Below, piece after piece: positions 1 to 7,228 of a stretch of 10,158 nucleotides of DNA (the first letter of the stretch is position 1; each line of letters starts with the position of its first letter). The stretch lies in assembly GCA_012797095.1 (NCBI GenBank), contig JAAZPS010000118.1, forward strand, positions 1 to 10,158. Direction: 5' to 3'. Origin of the DNA: Bacillota bacterium. Its GTDB lineage: Bacteria; Bacillota; Dethiobacteria; DTU022. The notes under the pieces are model-generated. The model was not told the DNA's origin. It did no database searches and saw nothing but the letters and a program-made list of their open reading frames with translations. The translations under genes were made by a program, and so were the position numbers.

Positions 1-1012
1 GAAGATCCAGCTGATAGCTTTCCTGAAAGGCATTGATGCCGTGATAGCGGGGCCAGTCGGGCACCGCATCCGCTTCCAGGCCGGTTTCGGGAAGGAGCAG
101 ACAGGCAGTCTCCAGGGGACTTTCCAGCAGCAGCTCCACCAGATCGCTTTCCCGGTACCGGTCGGAAGAAATAATCTGCCGCTCTACAATGAACAGCGTT
201 TCCGGAGGCGGCTCCACCCGAACCCAGTCCGCCGCTTTTTCCAGAGCAAGAGTGTATGAAAACAGTGATTGATCAACCAGATCCAGTCCGGCGGCGCGGC
301 CCAGTTCGATCCCCCACGCCCGACCGCCGGCCCTTCCGGAGACCGCCAGCACCCCCGGAGCCAGCTCCGCGATCTGATCCGGATCATTCAAGAATCCGCC
401 GTCGGCCAGGATAACTGCCGGGGCATGGGCCCGATTGGATAACCCTGCCGAATCATGAAAGCTGATCCCGGCAGCTTCACCGCTAGCGCCGAAGAGAAGT
501 TTATCCGGTTTTGCCCTTTCGATGAAGCGAACTCCTTCCTGCCTGGCAAGCTCCCTCAACCGCTCGTCAGGGCGGGTTGTGGAAAGATTCTCCGGTAACA
601 ACCTGAATTCCCCTTCCGGGATCAGCCGCAGGCCCGTTTCCCGGGAAAGCCAGACCAGATCCGCAGCTGCATTCCTGGCAATCAGCTCGAAATGCCATCC
701 TTTACCGCTGCCCCGACCCCAGCCGGCCAACGCCTCCTCCAGCAATCCGGCTTCTTCGGGGTCCCCCGGACCGACGGCCCCCTCTTCCCAGAACAATCCT
801 TCGTCAAGGGAATCCCCGGCAAAAAGCACCACCGCAGCACCCCTTCGGGAAGCCTCCAGGGAGGCAGCCAACCCGCCGACACTGTCGCCGATGACAATGA
901 GATCGGCGCTCAAGGGCAGTATCTGCTCATCTTTCAATCCCGGTTCAAAACCGCATCCGGGTAAGGTTAACAGTAAAGAAAACAGCAACAGCAGAGCAGG
1001 CCGCCGGATCAA
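1..1012 (-). CDS. Predicted lipoprotein with FAD-binding (fumarate reductase/FAD_binding_2-like) domain, 3' end outside window
   Basis: The minus-strand frame is open from a TTG at 1012-1010 to the window edge (337 codons, no stop), so the C-terminus is missing. A strong GGAGGGAAGG ribosome binding site inside the last gyrA codons sits a few bases before this TTG, and only two bases separate it from the gyrA stop, so it is probably co-translated with gyrA. Residues 1-20 form a lipoprotein signal: two arginines, a leucine-rich core and the lipobox LPGC with Cys20. Next comes a Rossmann beta-alpha-beta unit at about 37-64 containing GDSVGG (42-47), where the canonical GxGxxG has Ser for the middle Gly. 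A GGF segment follows at 205-207 and a G-rich helix start at 226-244 (GGRAWGIELGRAAG), both placed as in FAD_binding_2 proteins such as fumarate reductase flavoprotein or flavocytochrome c. I infer an extracytoplasmic, membrane-anchored flavin oxidoreductase. The substrate is unknown, and the catalytic capping domain cannot be judged from the visible part. No link to gyrase function is apparent beyond position. Confidence 0.75.
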   Translation of the reverse strand, partial: MIRRPALLLLFSLLLTLPGCGFEPGLKDEQILPLSADLIVIGDSVGGLAASLEASRRGAAVVLFAGDSLDEGLFWEEGAVGPGDPEEAGLLEEALAGWGRGSGKGWHFELIARNAAADLVWLSRETGLRLIPEGEFRLLPENLSTTRPDERLRELARQEGVRFIERAKPDKLLFGASGEAAGISFHDSAGLSNRAHAPAVILADGGFLNDPDQIAELAPGVLAVSGRAGGRAWGIELGRAAGLDLVDQSLFSYTLALEKAADWVRVEPPPETLFIVERQIISSDRYRESDLVELLLESPLETACLLLPETGLEADAVPDWPRYHGINAFQESYQLDL

Positions 1013-1014
1013 GC

Positions 1015-3447
1015 TTACCTTCCCTCCTCTTCGGGCAGGCCGATCAGATCCATGACCCGATCACCTTCATCAAGACGTATCAAGATCACTCCCCGGGCAT
1101 ACCGTCGCATCAGCGAAACCTCCGCTGTCTTCTGGCGGATAACCTGGCCCCCGGCAGTGACGATAATGAAGTCCTCCGCTGCCGCGCTCATGACCATGAA
1201 CCCGGTCAGGGGGCCGCTATCTTCGGTGATCCTCATCCCGACAAGACCCCGCCCGGCCCGCCGCTGCGGCCTGAAATCATCCAAGGAAACCCTTTTACCG
1301 TAACCGTAGGCTGAAACCATCAGCAAAATCTCACCCTTGCCCACCAGATCGGCCCCGATGACCAGATGCGGCGGCTCCAGGGCTACAGCCCTGACCCCGC
1401 GGGCAACCCGCCCCATGGGCCGGACGTCCTTTTCGGAGAAGCGGATGAAATAGCCTTCATCCGTTCCCACAATGATCTCCTCCGAGCCGCTGGTCAGGTT
1501 CACCGAGATCAGTTCATCATCATCTGTCAGATCGATGGCAATAAGCCCCGTCTTCCTGGTATTGCGGTAATCATTCAGCGGTGTTTTTTTAATAAACCCG
1601 CGGGCGGTCACGGCAATCAGATATTTATCTGCTTCATACTCGCCAATGGGCAGGCTGGCCGTGATATATTCCTTTTTTTCCAGGGGCAGCAGGTTGACCA
1701 CGGGCATACCCCGCGCCTGCCGGGTCGCTTCCGGTATTTCATAGATATTCAGCAGGTAGACCTTACCCCGGTTGCTGAAGCAGAGCAGTTTGTGGTGAGT
1801 GGAGGCAAAATAGCACTGCTCCACCAGATCATCCTTGCGCATCTGCATCCCGACGATCCCCTTGCCACCCCGGCGCTGGCTGCGGTAGGTCGCCGCCGGC
1901 AACCGTTTGATATAACCGCGATCGGTGATCGTGATGACAACGTCCTCTTCAAGGATCAGGTCGGTCAGCTCAAAATCACCTGCTTCGGCGACGATCTGGG
2001 TACGCCGCTCATCGGCGTATCTCTCCCTGATCTCCTGCAGCTCCTCACCGATGATGCTCAGAAGCAGCGCCTCGTCCTCGAGAATGCGCCGCAAATAGGC
2101 AATTCTCTCCAGCAGTTCGCGATGCTCTTCTTCCAGCTTGGACTGCTCCAGCTGGGTCAGGCGCTGCAGGCGCAGATCGAGGATCGCCTGGGCCTGTTTT
2201 TCGGAGATGCCCAGAAGCTCGATCAAGCCGTTTCGCGCACTGGGCCCGTCAGGGGCCCGGCGGATCAGCGCAATCACTTCATCAAGGCGGGAGAGGGCGA
2301 TCCGCAGCCCTTCAACAATATGAAGCCTTTCTTCGGCTTTTTTGAGATCAAAACGGGTCCGCCTTTCGAGCACCTCTTTTTGGTGCTCCAGGTAGCAGGT
2401 GAGCATCTCCTTTAAATCAAGCACTCGCGGTTCCCCGTTGACCAGGGCCAACATGATGATACCGTAGGTCTGCTGCAGCGGGGTATACTGATACAGCTGG
2501 TTGATGATCAGCTGGGACTGGAATCCGGGGCGAAGCTCCAGAACAATACGCACCCCGGTATGATCGGACTCATCACGAAGATCGGTGATCCCTTCAATTT
2601 TTTTCTCTTTTACCAGCTCAGCAATCCGCATCACCAGTCGGGCTTTGTTCTGCTGGTAGGGAAGTTCGGTGATGACAATATGCTCGCGGTTTCTTTCCTT
2701 TTTATCGATGAGCACGCGTCCCCGGATGCGGATGATCCCCCGGCCGCTCCGGTAGGCCTTGTTAATGCCGTCGTAACCGACAATCAGCCCTCCCGTGGGA
2801 AAATCCGGCCCCTTGATCAGTCCCTGCAGCTCTTTGACGGTGCTCTCGGGCCGGCGGATCAGCAGGTCCAAGGCATCGATCAGCTCGCCCAGATTATGCG
2901 GCGGTATATTTGTGGCCATTCCCACGGCGATGCCGGCCGAGCCGTTTGCCAGAAGGTTGGGAAAACGCGACGGGAGCACAACCGGCTCTTGCAAACTTTC
3001 ATCAAAATTGGGGCGAAAATCAACTGTCTCCTTATGCAGATCCTTCAGCAGTTCCAGCGCCAGGGGCGAAAGGCGCGCTTCCGTGTAACGCATGGCCGCC
3101 GCCGCATCGCCATCCTGGGAACCGAAATTACCATGCCCGTCCACCAGGGGATAGCGGGTCGAGAAATCCTGAGCCAGACGGACCATCGCTTCGTAAAGGG
3201 CGGTATCACCATGGGGATGATACTTGCCGAGCACCTCACCGACTATCCGCGCCGATTTGCGGTGAGGTTTTTCCGGGGTTGAGCCCATCTCCAGCATGGC
3301 GTAAAGAATCCTTCGGTGAACCGGCTTGAACCCATCCCTCACATCAGGCAGCGCCCTGCTGACAATCACGCTCATGGCGTAATCTAAAAAAGATCTTTTG
3401 ACTTCCTCGTGAACGCTGACCGGAACAATTCTTCTTTTTTCGTCCAT
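1015..3447 (-). CDS. gyrA: DNA gyrase subunit A
   Basis: GyrA is the DNA-cleaving subunit of gyrase (A2B2), a type II topoisomerase that introduces negative supercoils ahead of the fork. The 810 residues match the usual bacterial length. The N-terminal winged-helix/tower region starts with SFLDYAMSVIVSRALPDVRD and GFKPVHRRILYAM. The catalytic tyrosine is Tyr121 in AAMRYTEARL. The quinolone-determining region reads HPHGDTALYEAM, giving Thr82 and Glu86 at the E. coli Ser83 and Asp87 positions; Glu also occurs there in Bacillus, and Thr in some clostridia. A coiled-coil stretch lies at about 355-480. The C-terminal beta-pinwheel starts near 490 and carries the GyrA box QRRGGKG at 524-530, which separates gyrase from topoisomerase IV ParC. 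The ATG is preceded by a GGGGAGAG-like ribosome binding site. It follows gyrB after a 106-base gap with no convincing promoter or terminator, so one transcript is likely. Its 3' end carries the ribosome binding site of the next gene. Confidence 0.98.
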   Translation of the reverse strand: MDEKRRIVPVSVHEEVKRSFLDYAMSVIVSRALPDVRDGFKPVHRRILYAMLEMGSTPEKPHRKSARIVGEVLGKYHPHGDTALYEAMVRLAQDFSTRYPLVDGHGNFGSQDGDAAAAMRYTEARLSPLALELLKDLHKETVDFRPNFDESLQEPVVLPSRFPNLLANGSAGIAVGMATNIPPHNLGELIDALDLLIRRPESTVKELQGLIKGPDFPTGGLIVGYDGINKAYRSGRGIIRIRGRVLIDKKERNREHIVITELPYQQNKARLVMRIAELVKEKKIEGITDLRDESDHTGVRIVLELRPGFQSQLIINQLYQYTPLQQTYGIIMLALVNGEPRVLDLKEMLTCYLEHQKEVLERRTRFDLKKAEERLHIVEGLRIALSRLDEVIALIRRAPDGPSARNGLIELLGISEKQAQAILDLRLQRLTQLEQSKLEEEHRELLERIAYLRRILEDEALLLSIIGEELQEIRERYADERRTQIVAEAGDFELTDLILEEDVVITITDRGYIKRLPAATYRSQRRGGKGIVGMQMRKDDLVEQCYFASTHHKLLCFSNRGKVYLLNIYEIPEATRQARGMPVVNLLPLEKKEYITASLPIGEYEADKYLIAVTARGFIKKTPLNDYRNTRKTGLIAIDLTDDDELISVNLTSGSEEIIVGTDEGYFIRFSEKDVRPMGRVARGVRAVALEPPHLVIGADLVGKGEILLMVSAYGYGKRVSLDDFRPQRRAGRGLVGMRITEDSGPLTGFMVMSAAAEDFIIVTAGGQVIRQKTAEVSLMRRYARGVILIRLDEGDRVMDLIGLPEEEGR

Positions 3448-3553
3448 CTAAGGCTCTCTCCCCTGAAAGGTGATAATCGGCGGCCCGTTCGTAGCGCCGC
3501 TGCAGTAAAGCTGAAATAAATGGGTGATGCTGACGGATAATGCGTGCCGCCGG

Positions 3554-5470
3554 CTAGATATCGAGATTATTCACCAGATTGGCATGATCTTCAATGAAGC
3601 GGCGCCGCGGTTCCACCCGGTCGCCCATCAAAACGCTGAAGATCCGGTCTGCCTCCTGGGCATCGATCAGCTCAACCCGCTTGATGAAACGGGTTGATGG
3701 ATTCATCGTTGTGTCCCAGAGTTGATCTGCATTCATCTCCCCGAGACCCTTGTAGCGCTGAACCTGGATCCCATCGCGCCCCCAACTTTCCAGTAACCTT
3801 TCCAGATCCTCGTCCCGGTACAGGTAGCGCTCTTTTTTCCCCTTTTTGACCTTGTACAACGGCGGCTGGGCCACATAAATGAATCCGCTCTCGACCAGCT
3901 CCGGCAGGAAACGATAAAAGAAGGTCAGCAGAAGGACCCGGATATGCGAACCATCCACATCCGCGTCGGTCATGATCACAATTTTATGATAGCGCAGCCT
4001 TTCCAGGTTGAAATCTTCACCGATGCCGGTCCCGACAGCGCTGATTATAGTTCGGATCTCCTCATTGGCCAGAATCCGATCCAGCCGCGCTTTCTCTACA
4101 TTGAGAATCTTGCCGCGCAGTGGGAGAATCGCCTGTATCCGACGATCCCGGCCCTGCTTGGCCGAACCGCCGGCAGAATCTCCTTCCACCAGGAAAAGCT
4201 CACTTTCTCCAGGATCTTTGCTGCTGCAGTCGGCCAGTTTGCCCGGTAGATTGGCAAACTCAAGGGCATTTTTCCGCCGGGTCAGCTCCCTGGCCTTGCG
4301 GGCAGCTTCGCGTGCCCGGGCTGCCCGGATTGACTTATCGACAATTCTGCGGGCAATTGCCGGATTTTCCTCAAGAAAAGTGTTCATCCCATCGTAACAG
4401 ACCGTATCAACGGCGCTGCGGATCTCGCTATTGCCCAGTCTGGTTTTGGTCTGACCTTCAAACTGGGGTTCGTGCAGCTTGACGCTCAAGATTGCCGTTA
4501 GCCCTTCGCGAATATCGTCGCCGGTGAAATTGCTTTCGTTTTCCTTGAGCATCCCCTTGCGGCGGGCATAATCATTGATCAGGCGGGTGAGCGAAGCTTT
4601 AAACCCCTGCTCGTGGGTCCCTCCCTCCTTGGTGTGGATATTGTTGGCATAGGTATAGATCGTTTCACTGTAGCCGCTCTGATACTGCAGCGACATTTCG
4701 ATCTGAAAGCTGTTGATCGAGCGGCTGAGATAGATCGGTTTTTTGGGCACTACATCCTTCCCCTGATTGAGATAGCCGACATACTGGTTGATCCCGCCGT
4801 CATATTTGTAGCTTTCCACCAGATCGGTGCGCAGATCATTGAAGATCAGCTTTGTTCCTCGGTTCAAGAAGGCCAGTTCGCGCAGTCGACGGATGATGAT
4901 CTCTTTTTCAAAGATAATTTCATCAAATATTTTCGCATCGGGCCGGAACGATATCTTTGTCCCCGTGATCCTGCTGCTGCCCGTAACCTCCAACCCGGTT
5001 ACCTTTTTGCCCTCTTCAAAGCGCTGCCGGTAAGTTTTACCGTTGCGGAATATCTCTACCTCCAACCACTCCGAAAGGGCATTGACCACCGAGATCCCCC
5101 CGCCATGCAGTCCGCCGGCCACCTTGTAGCTCTCCTGGTTAAATTTACCTCCAGAGTGAAGGGTCGTCAAGACAACCTCGACCGCGGGCCGTTTTTGCAC
5201 TGGATGATCCTCTACCGGAATCCCCCTGCCGTCGTCGGTTACCGTAACACTGTTATCGGGATGGATCCATACCTTGATATTTTTACAGCCGTACGGAACC
5301 TCATCAATACTGTTGTCGACCACTTCAAAGATAAGATGATGCAGGCCAGGACTGGCTGTGGAGCCGATATACATACCCGGCCGGCGGCGGATAGCTTCAA
5401 GACCTTCCAGCACCTGAATCTGCTCCGCGCCGTATTCTTTAAGATTACGCCTGGAATCCCTTCCGCTCAT
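3554..5470 (-). CDS. gyrB: DNA gyrase subunit B
   Basis: GyrB supplies the ATPase of gyrase and the metal-binding TOPRIM half of its cleavage centre. I chose the ATG at 5470 (638 residues) over the start 13 codons upstream, because GGAGGT lies just before it and family N-termini fit. The GHKL ATPase domain shows FEVVDNSIDE (Glu49 catalytic, Asn53 for Mg-ATP), DDGRGIP (79-85), TTLHSGGKF (102-110) and QTKTRLGN (340-347) with the ATP-contacting lysine. The TOPRIM domain has EGDSAGG (429-435) and DADVDGSH (502-509). QRYKGLGEMN (571-580) and TMNP follow, and the C-terminus ends RRFIEDHANLVNNLDI. Two spots are odd. After DNSID the usual EALAGYC reads EVPYGC, one residue shorter, and the ATP-lid motif usually written LHGVGxSVVNALS reads LHGGGISVVNALS (Gly124 in place of Val). 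The rest is typical, so the gene is presumably functional. It follows remB by 65 bases and precedes gyrA. Confidence 0.98.
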   Translation of the reverse strand: MSGRDSRRNLKEYGAEQIQVLEGLEAIRRRPGMYIGSTASPGLHHLIFEVVDNSIDEVPYGCKNIKVWIHPDNSVTVTDDGRGIPVEDHPVQKRPAVEVVLTTLHSGGKFNQESYKVAGGLHGGGISVVNALSEWLEVEIFRNGKTYRQRFEEGKKVTGLEVTGSSRITGTKISFRPDAKIFDEIIFEKEIIIRRLRELAFLNRGTKLIFNDLRTDLVESYKYDGGINQYVGYLNQGKDVVPKKPIYLSRSINSFQIEMSLQYQSGYSETIYTYANNIHTKEGGTHEQGFKASLTRLINDYARRKGMLKENESNFTGDDIREGLTAILSVKLHEPQFEGQTKTRLGNSEIRSAVDTVCYDGMNTFLEENPAIARRIVDKSIRAARAREAARKARELTRRKNALEFANLPGKLADCSSKDPGESELFLVEGDSAGGSAKQGRDRRIQAILPLRGKILNVEKARLDRILANEEIRTIISAVGTGIGEDFNLERLRYHKIVIMTDADVDGSHIRVLLLTFFYRFLPELVESGFIYVAQPPLYKVKKGKKERYLYRDEDLERLLESWGRDGIQVQRYKGLGEMNADQLWDTTMNPSTRFIKRVELIDAQEADRIFSVLMGDRVEPRRRFIEDHANLVNNLDI

Positions 5471-5535
5471 TACATACCTCCGCTTCTGATTGATTGTCCG
5501 ATCAACCATTCAAGCTGTGCTGCAATCACAGTGAT
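5471..5535 (-). promoter_or_regulatory. gyrB leader with two short dyads
   Basis: This 65-base gap between remB and gyrB holds the gyrB ribosome binding site (GGAGGT, just upstream of the ATG) and two small inverted repeats. One is a perfect 13-base dyad, AATCAC-A-GTGATT, at 5524-5536, touching the remB stop codon. The other is TTGAT-(6)-ATCAA at 5490-5505. No -35/-10 pair that I trust is present. They may be operator half-sites or mRNA structures, or chance in a short AT-rich gap. Confidence 0.3.
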
Positions 5536-5775
5536 TCATCTTTTTCTGTTTTCCCTGCGTGCCAGGGTGGCAGGAATTATCGGAGAGAACAGCAGATCGC
5601 CATCGGTAAGCAGAAACGATTTGTAGTGCTCCAATTCTATATTTCTGCTGAAATCGCCGGCATTGGCCGATTCAACAAATTGTTTATTCACCGGATTATC
5701 CCGGAGATCCATCTTGAAGATACCGATAAGCTCTTTTTTGAAGACGATCTGTGCATTTCCAATATGAATGTACAT
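5536..5775 (-). CDS. remB: RemB-like extracellular matrix regulator (DUF370)
   Basis: This is a 79-residue protein starting MYIHIGNAQIVFKKELIGIF, which closely matches the start of Bacillus subtilis RemB (YaaB) and the DUF370 family; RemB sits at the same place, between recF and gyrB. RemA/RemB proteins are known as regulators of biofilm matrix genes, and RemA binds DNA directly. What RemB does biochemically is less clear. The ATG at 5775 is chosen over a longer frame because GGAAGGT lies just upstream and family members begin at this MYIH. The conserved core is the N-terminal small beta barrel; further on, the segment LLFSPIIPATLARRENRKR resembles the family's YYSPLSSSTLKKR region. The tail is rich in Arg and Lys. 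The gene lies 35 bases after the DUF721 gene, in the same replication operon. The family call is firm; the role in this organism is inferred. Confidence 0.9.
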   Translation of the reverse strand: MYIHIGNAQIVFKKELIGIFKMDLRDNPVNKQFVESANAGDFSRNIELEHYKSFLLTDGDLLFSPIIPATLARRENRKR

Positions 5776-5810
5776 CTGACACCTTCCGGTTCGCTGGATT
5801 TTTCTTTGAA

Positions 5811-6125
5811 TTAAGACCAATCGTTCGTCCCGATCTGGAAAAAAATATCATGAATCATATTTTCGCCGGCATGCTCATTGATTTTTTTGATCAACTGAGG
5901 TTTCAACAGGGTCAGATGATAGGCCCAGGTTGAATCACTCACCTTGACCCAGAGCATTCTTCGCTCTATCCGGCGGGCGCTGGTCACAGCGGCTATTTTC
6001 GGTCCGACCAGCTGGTCCCATTGATCTATTATAAGGCATTGCCGGTATTGCCGCCACATTTTTCTTCTTTCCAAGACCTGCTTGATAATCTGCCCCAGCT
6101 CAATCAATCCTAATCTTTCCTCCAT
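5811..6125 (-). CDS. DUF721/DciA-like protein, putative replicative helicase operator
   Basis: The 104-residue protein matches the DUF721 (DciA) pattern: a short N-terminal helix (about LIELGQIIKQVLERR), then W-x2-LVGPKIA at about 36-45, a positively charged strand, LWVKVSDSTWAYHLTLLKP, and a final IN-x8-I-x-DIFF element. DciA proteins interact with the replicative helicase DnaB and are held to be the ancestral loader or operator that DnaC and DnaI replaced in some lineages. Mycobacteria carry a DUF721 gene in the same slot between recF and gyrB (Rv0004). The frame overlaps the recF end by 26 bases, indicating coupled translation. The ATG at 6125 has no ribosome binding site of its own. A TTG at 6107 lies about 10 bases after GGAGG and would give a 98-residue protein, so the true start may be 6107. 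The fold call is good; the helicase role is inferred from the family. Confidence 0.85.
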   Translation of the reverse strand: MEERLGLIELGQIIKQVLERRKMWRQYRQCLIIDQWDQLVGPKIAAVTSARRIERRMLWVKVSDSTWAYHLTLLKPQLIKKINEHAGENMIHDIFFQIGTNDWS

Positions 6126-7209
6126 AAATGGAATAGCTTTTTGAACAGCCGGCCAAATTTCCCTCGCCGGCCAGCGGCGATGCGGTGGTGATAAAAGATT
6201 GACCCTCCCTTTTACTTAAAAATTGTAACAGGTGAGCGCCCCTTTTTTCATCGAATTCCGAAAAGATATCATCCAGAAGCAAAATGGTCTCAGTGCCACT
6301 CCTTTTGAAAAGATCTACTTCGCCGATCTTTAAAGCCAGCACCGCGGTTCGCTGCTGCCCCTGGGAGGCGAACTTACGGGCGTCGGAACCGTTGATCGCT
6401 ATTGCAAAGTCGTCGAGGTGGGGGCCGGTCAAGGTCGCTCCCCTGCGCAGCTCATCAGTATAGCCAGCACTGAGCTGCTCCCGAAAAATATCCTCGATCA
6501 GACCTGGATCTTCTGAAAATTCAATAGTCGAAAGATAGCACAGTGCAAGAGATTCCTGCTCTCCAGCAAGGGTTAAAAAATGAGATCGAGCCTGCGTCTC
6601 CAATGCTTTCAACAACTTGATCCTTTCCCTGACAATGATTGCCCCGAGCTCGATCAATGCCTCATCCCAGGGCTCCATCAAGCCGGGGCCAGAGTGACGG
6701 CCGCTGCGTTTTTCTTTCAGAACCCGGTTGCGCTGCTGCAGAACGCGGTAGTAATCCCGCAACCGGTGGTGGTAAAACGGTTTCAACCGCGAACCTTCCG
6801 TATCCAAAAAACGGCGGCGCCTGGAAGGGCCTTCCTTGATCAGTAAAAGATCGTCCGGTGTAAAGGTAACCACGGGATAACGGTAAAGATATTCACCTCT
6901 CCTGATCGCCAGGCTGTTTACCCTTATCTGCAGAGGCTGTGACGGCCGGTAAAGCAGTTCGATCTTGAAGCGGCCTTCTTTCTTGTGCAAGATCCCACCC
7001 AGACTGAAAAAATCGCTCTCGAAGCGAAGAAGATCCAGCTCCTGGTTCGTTCTGAATGAACGGGCTGCGGTCAGATAGTAGATCGCTTCCAGAAGATTTG
7101 TTTTTCCCTGGGCATTGAGTCCGCTAAAGATATTGATTTGAGGATGAAAAGAGATCTCCTGCCGGGAATAGTTGCGAAAATTGTTCAGCTTCAGGGCTGC
7201 AAGATACAT
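6100..7209 (-). CDS. recF: DNA replication and repair protein RecF
   Basis: RecF is an SMC/Rad50-like ATPase that, with RecO and RecR, helps load RecA at single-strand gaps and supports fork restart. The protein (369 residues from the ATG at 7209) begins MYLAALKLNNFRNY, the typical RecF start. The Walker A motif is GLNAQGKT (30-37), with LLEAIYYL following. The signature motif is in FASQGQQRTAVLALK (from about 280), and the Walker B/D-loop reads ILLLDDIFSEFDEKR (from about 309). No long coiled-coil is present, as expected for RecF. A TTG two codons upstream (7215) is also in frame, but the weak GGGA site is better spaced for the ATG. The gene starts 19 bases after dnaN, with no S4-domain yaaA/rlbA gene between them, unlike Bacillus. 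Its 3' end overlaps the DUF721 gene. Confidence 0.97.
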   Translation of the reverse strand: MYLAALKLNNFRNYSRQEISFHPQINIFSGLNAQGKTNLLEAIYYLTAARSFRTNQELDLLRFESDFFSLGGILHKKEGRFKIELLYRPSQPLQIRVNSLAIRRGEYLYRYPVVTFTPDDLLLIKEGPSRRRRFLDTEGSRLKPFYHHRLRDYYRVLQQRNRVLKEKRSGRHSGPGLMEPWDEALIELGAIIVRERIKLLKALETQARSHFLTLAGEQESLALCYLSTIEFSEDPGLIEDIFREQLSAGYTDELRRGATLTGPHLDDFAIAINGSDARKFASQGQQRTAVLALKIGEVDLFKRSGTETILLLDDIFSEFDEKRGAHLLQFLSKREGQSFITTASPLAGEGNLAGCSKSYSIYGGKIRID

Positions 7210-7228
7210 CTTCAAAAAGTCCCGAAAA

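Noticed and set aside
184..387. Minus-strand 67-codon frame near the left edge
   Set aside because: It is an out-of-frame reading of the flavoprotein lipoprotein gene, whose own frame is open across the entire region.
1366..2415. Long plus-strand open frame (349 codons) antisense to gyrA
   Set aside because: It lies wholly within the confidently identified gyrA, has no family resemblance and no clear ribosome binding site; it is a by-product of codon bias.
3448..3553. Possible small gene in the 106-base gyrB-gyrA gap
   Set aside because: Two minus-strand frames are open across the gap, but this length is often open by chance and neither has a start codon with a ribosome binding site. Distant CGGCGGC/GCCGCCG arms could pair, but the loop of over 60 bases makes a terminator unlikely.
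4613..5626. Long plus-strand open frame (337 codons) antisense to gyrB and remB
   Set aside because: It spans two real genes on the other strand, shows no recognisable domain, and parallels gyrB codon structure.
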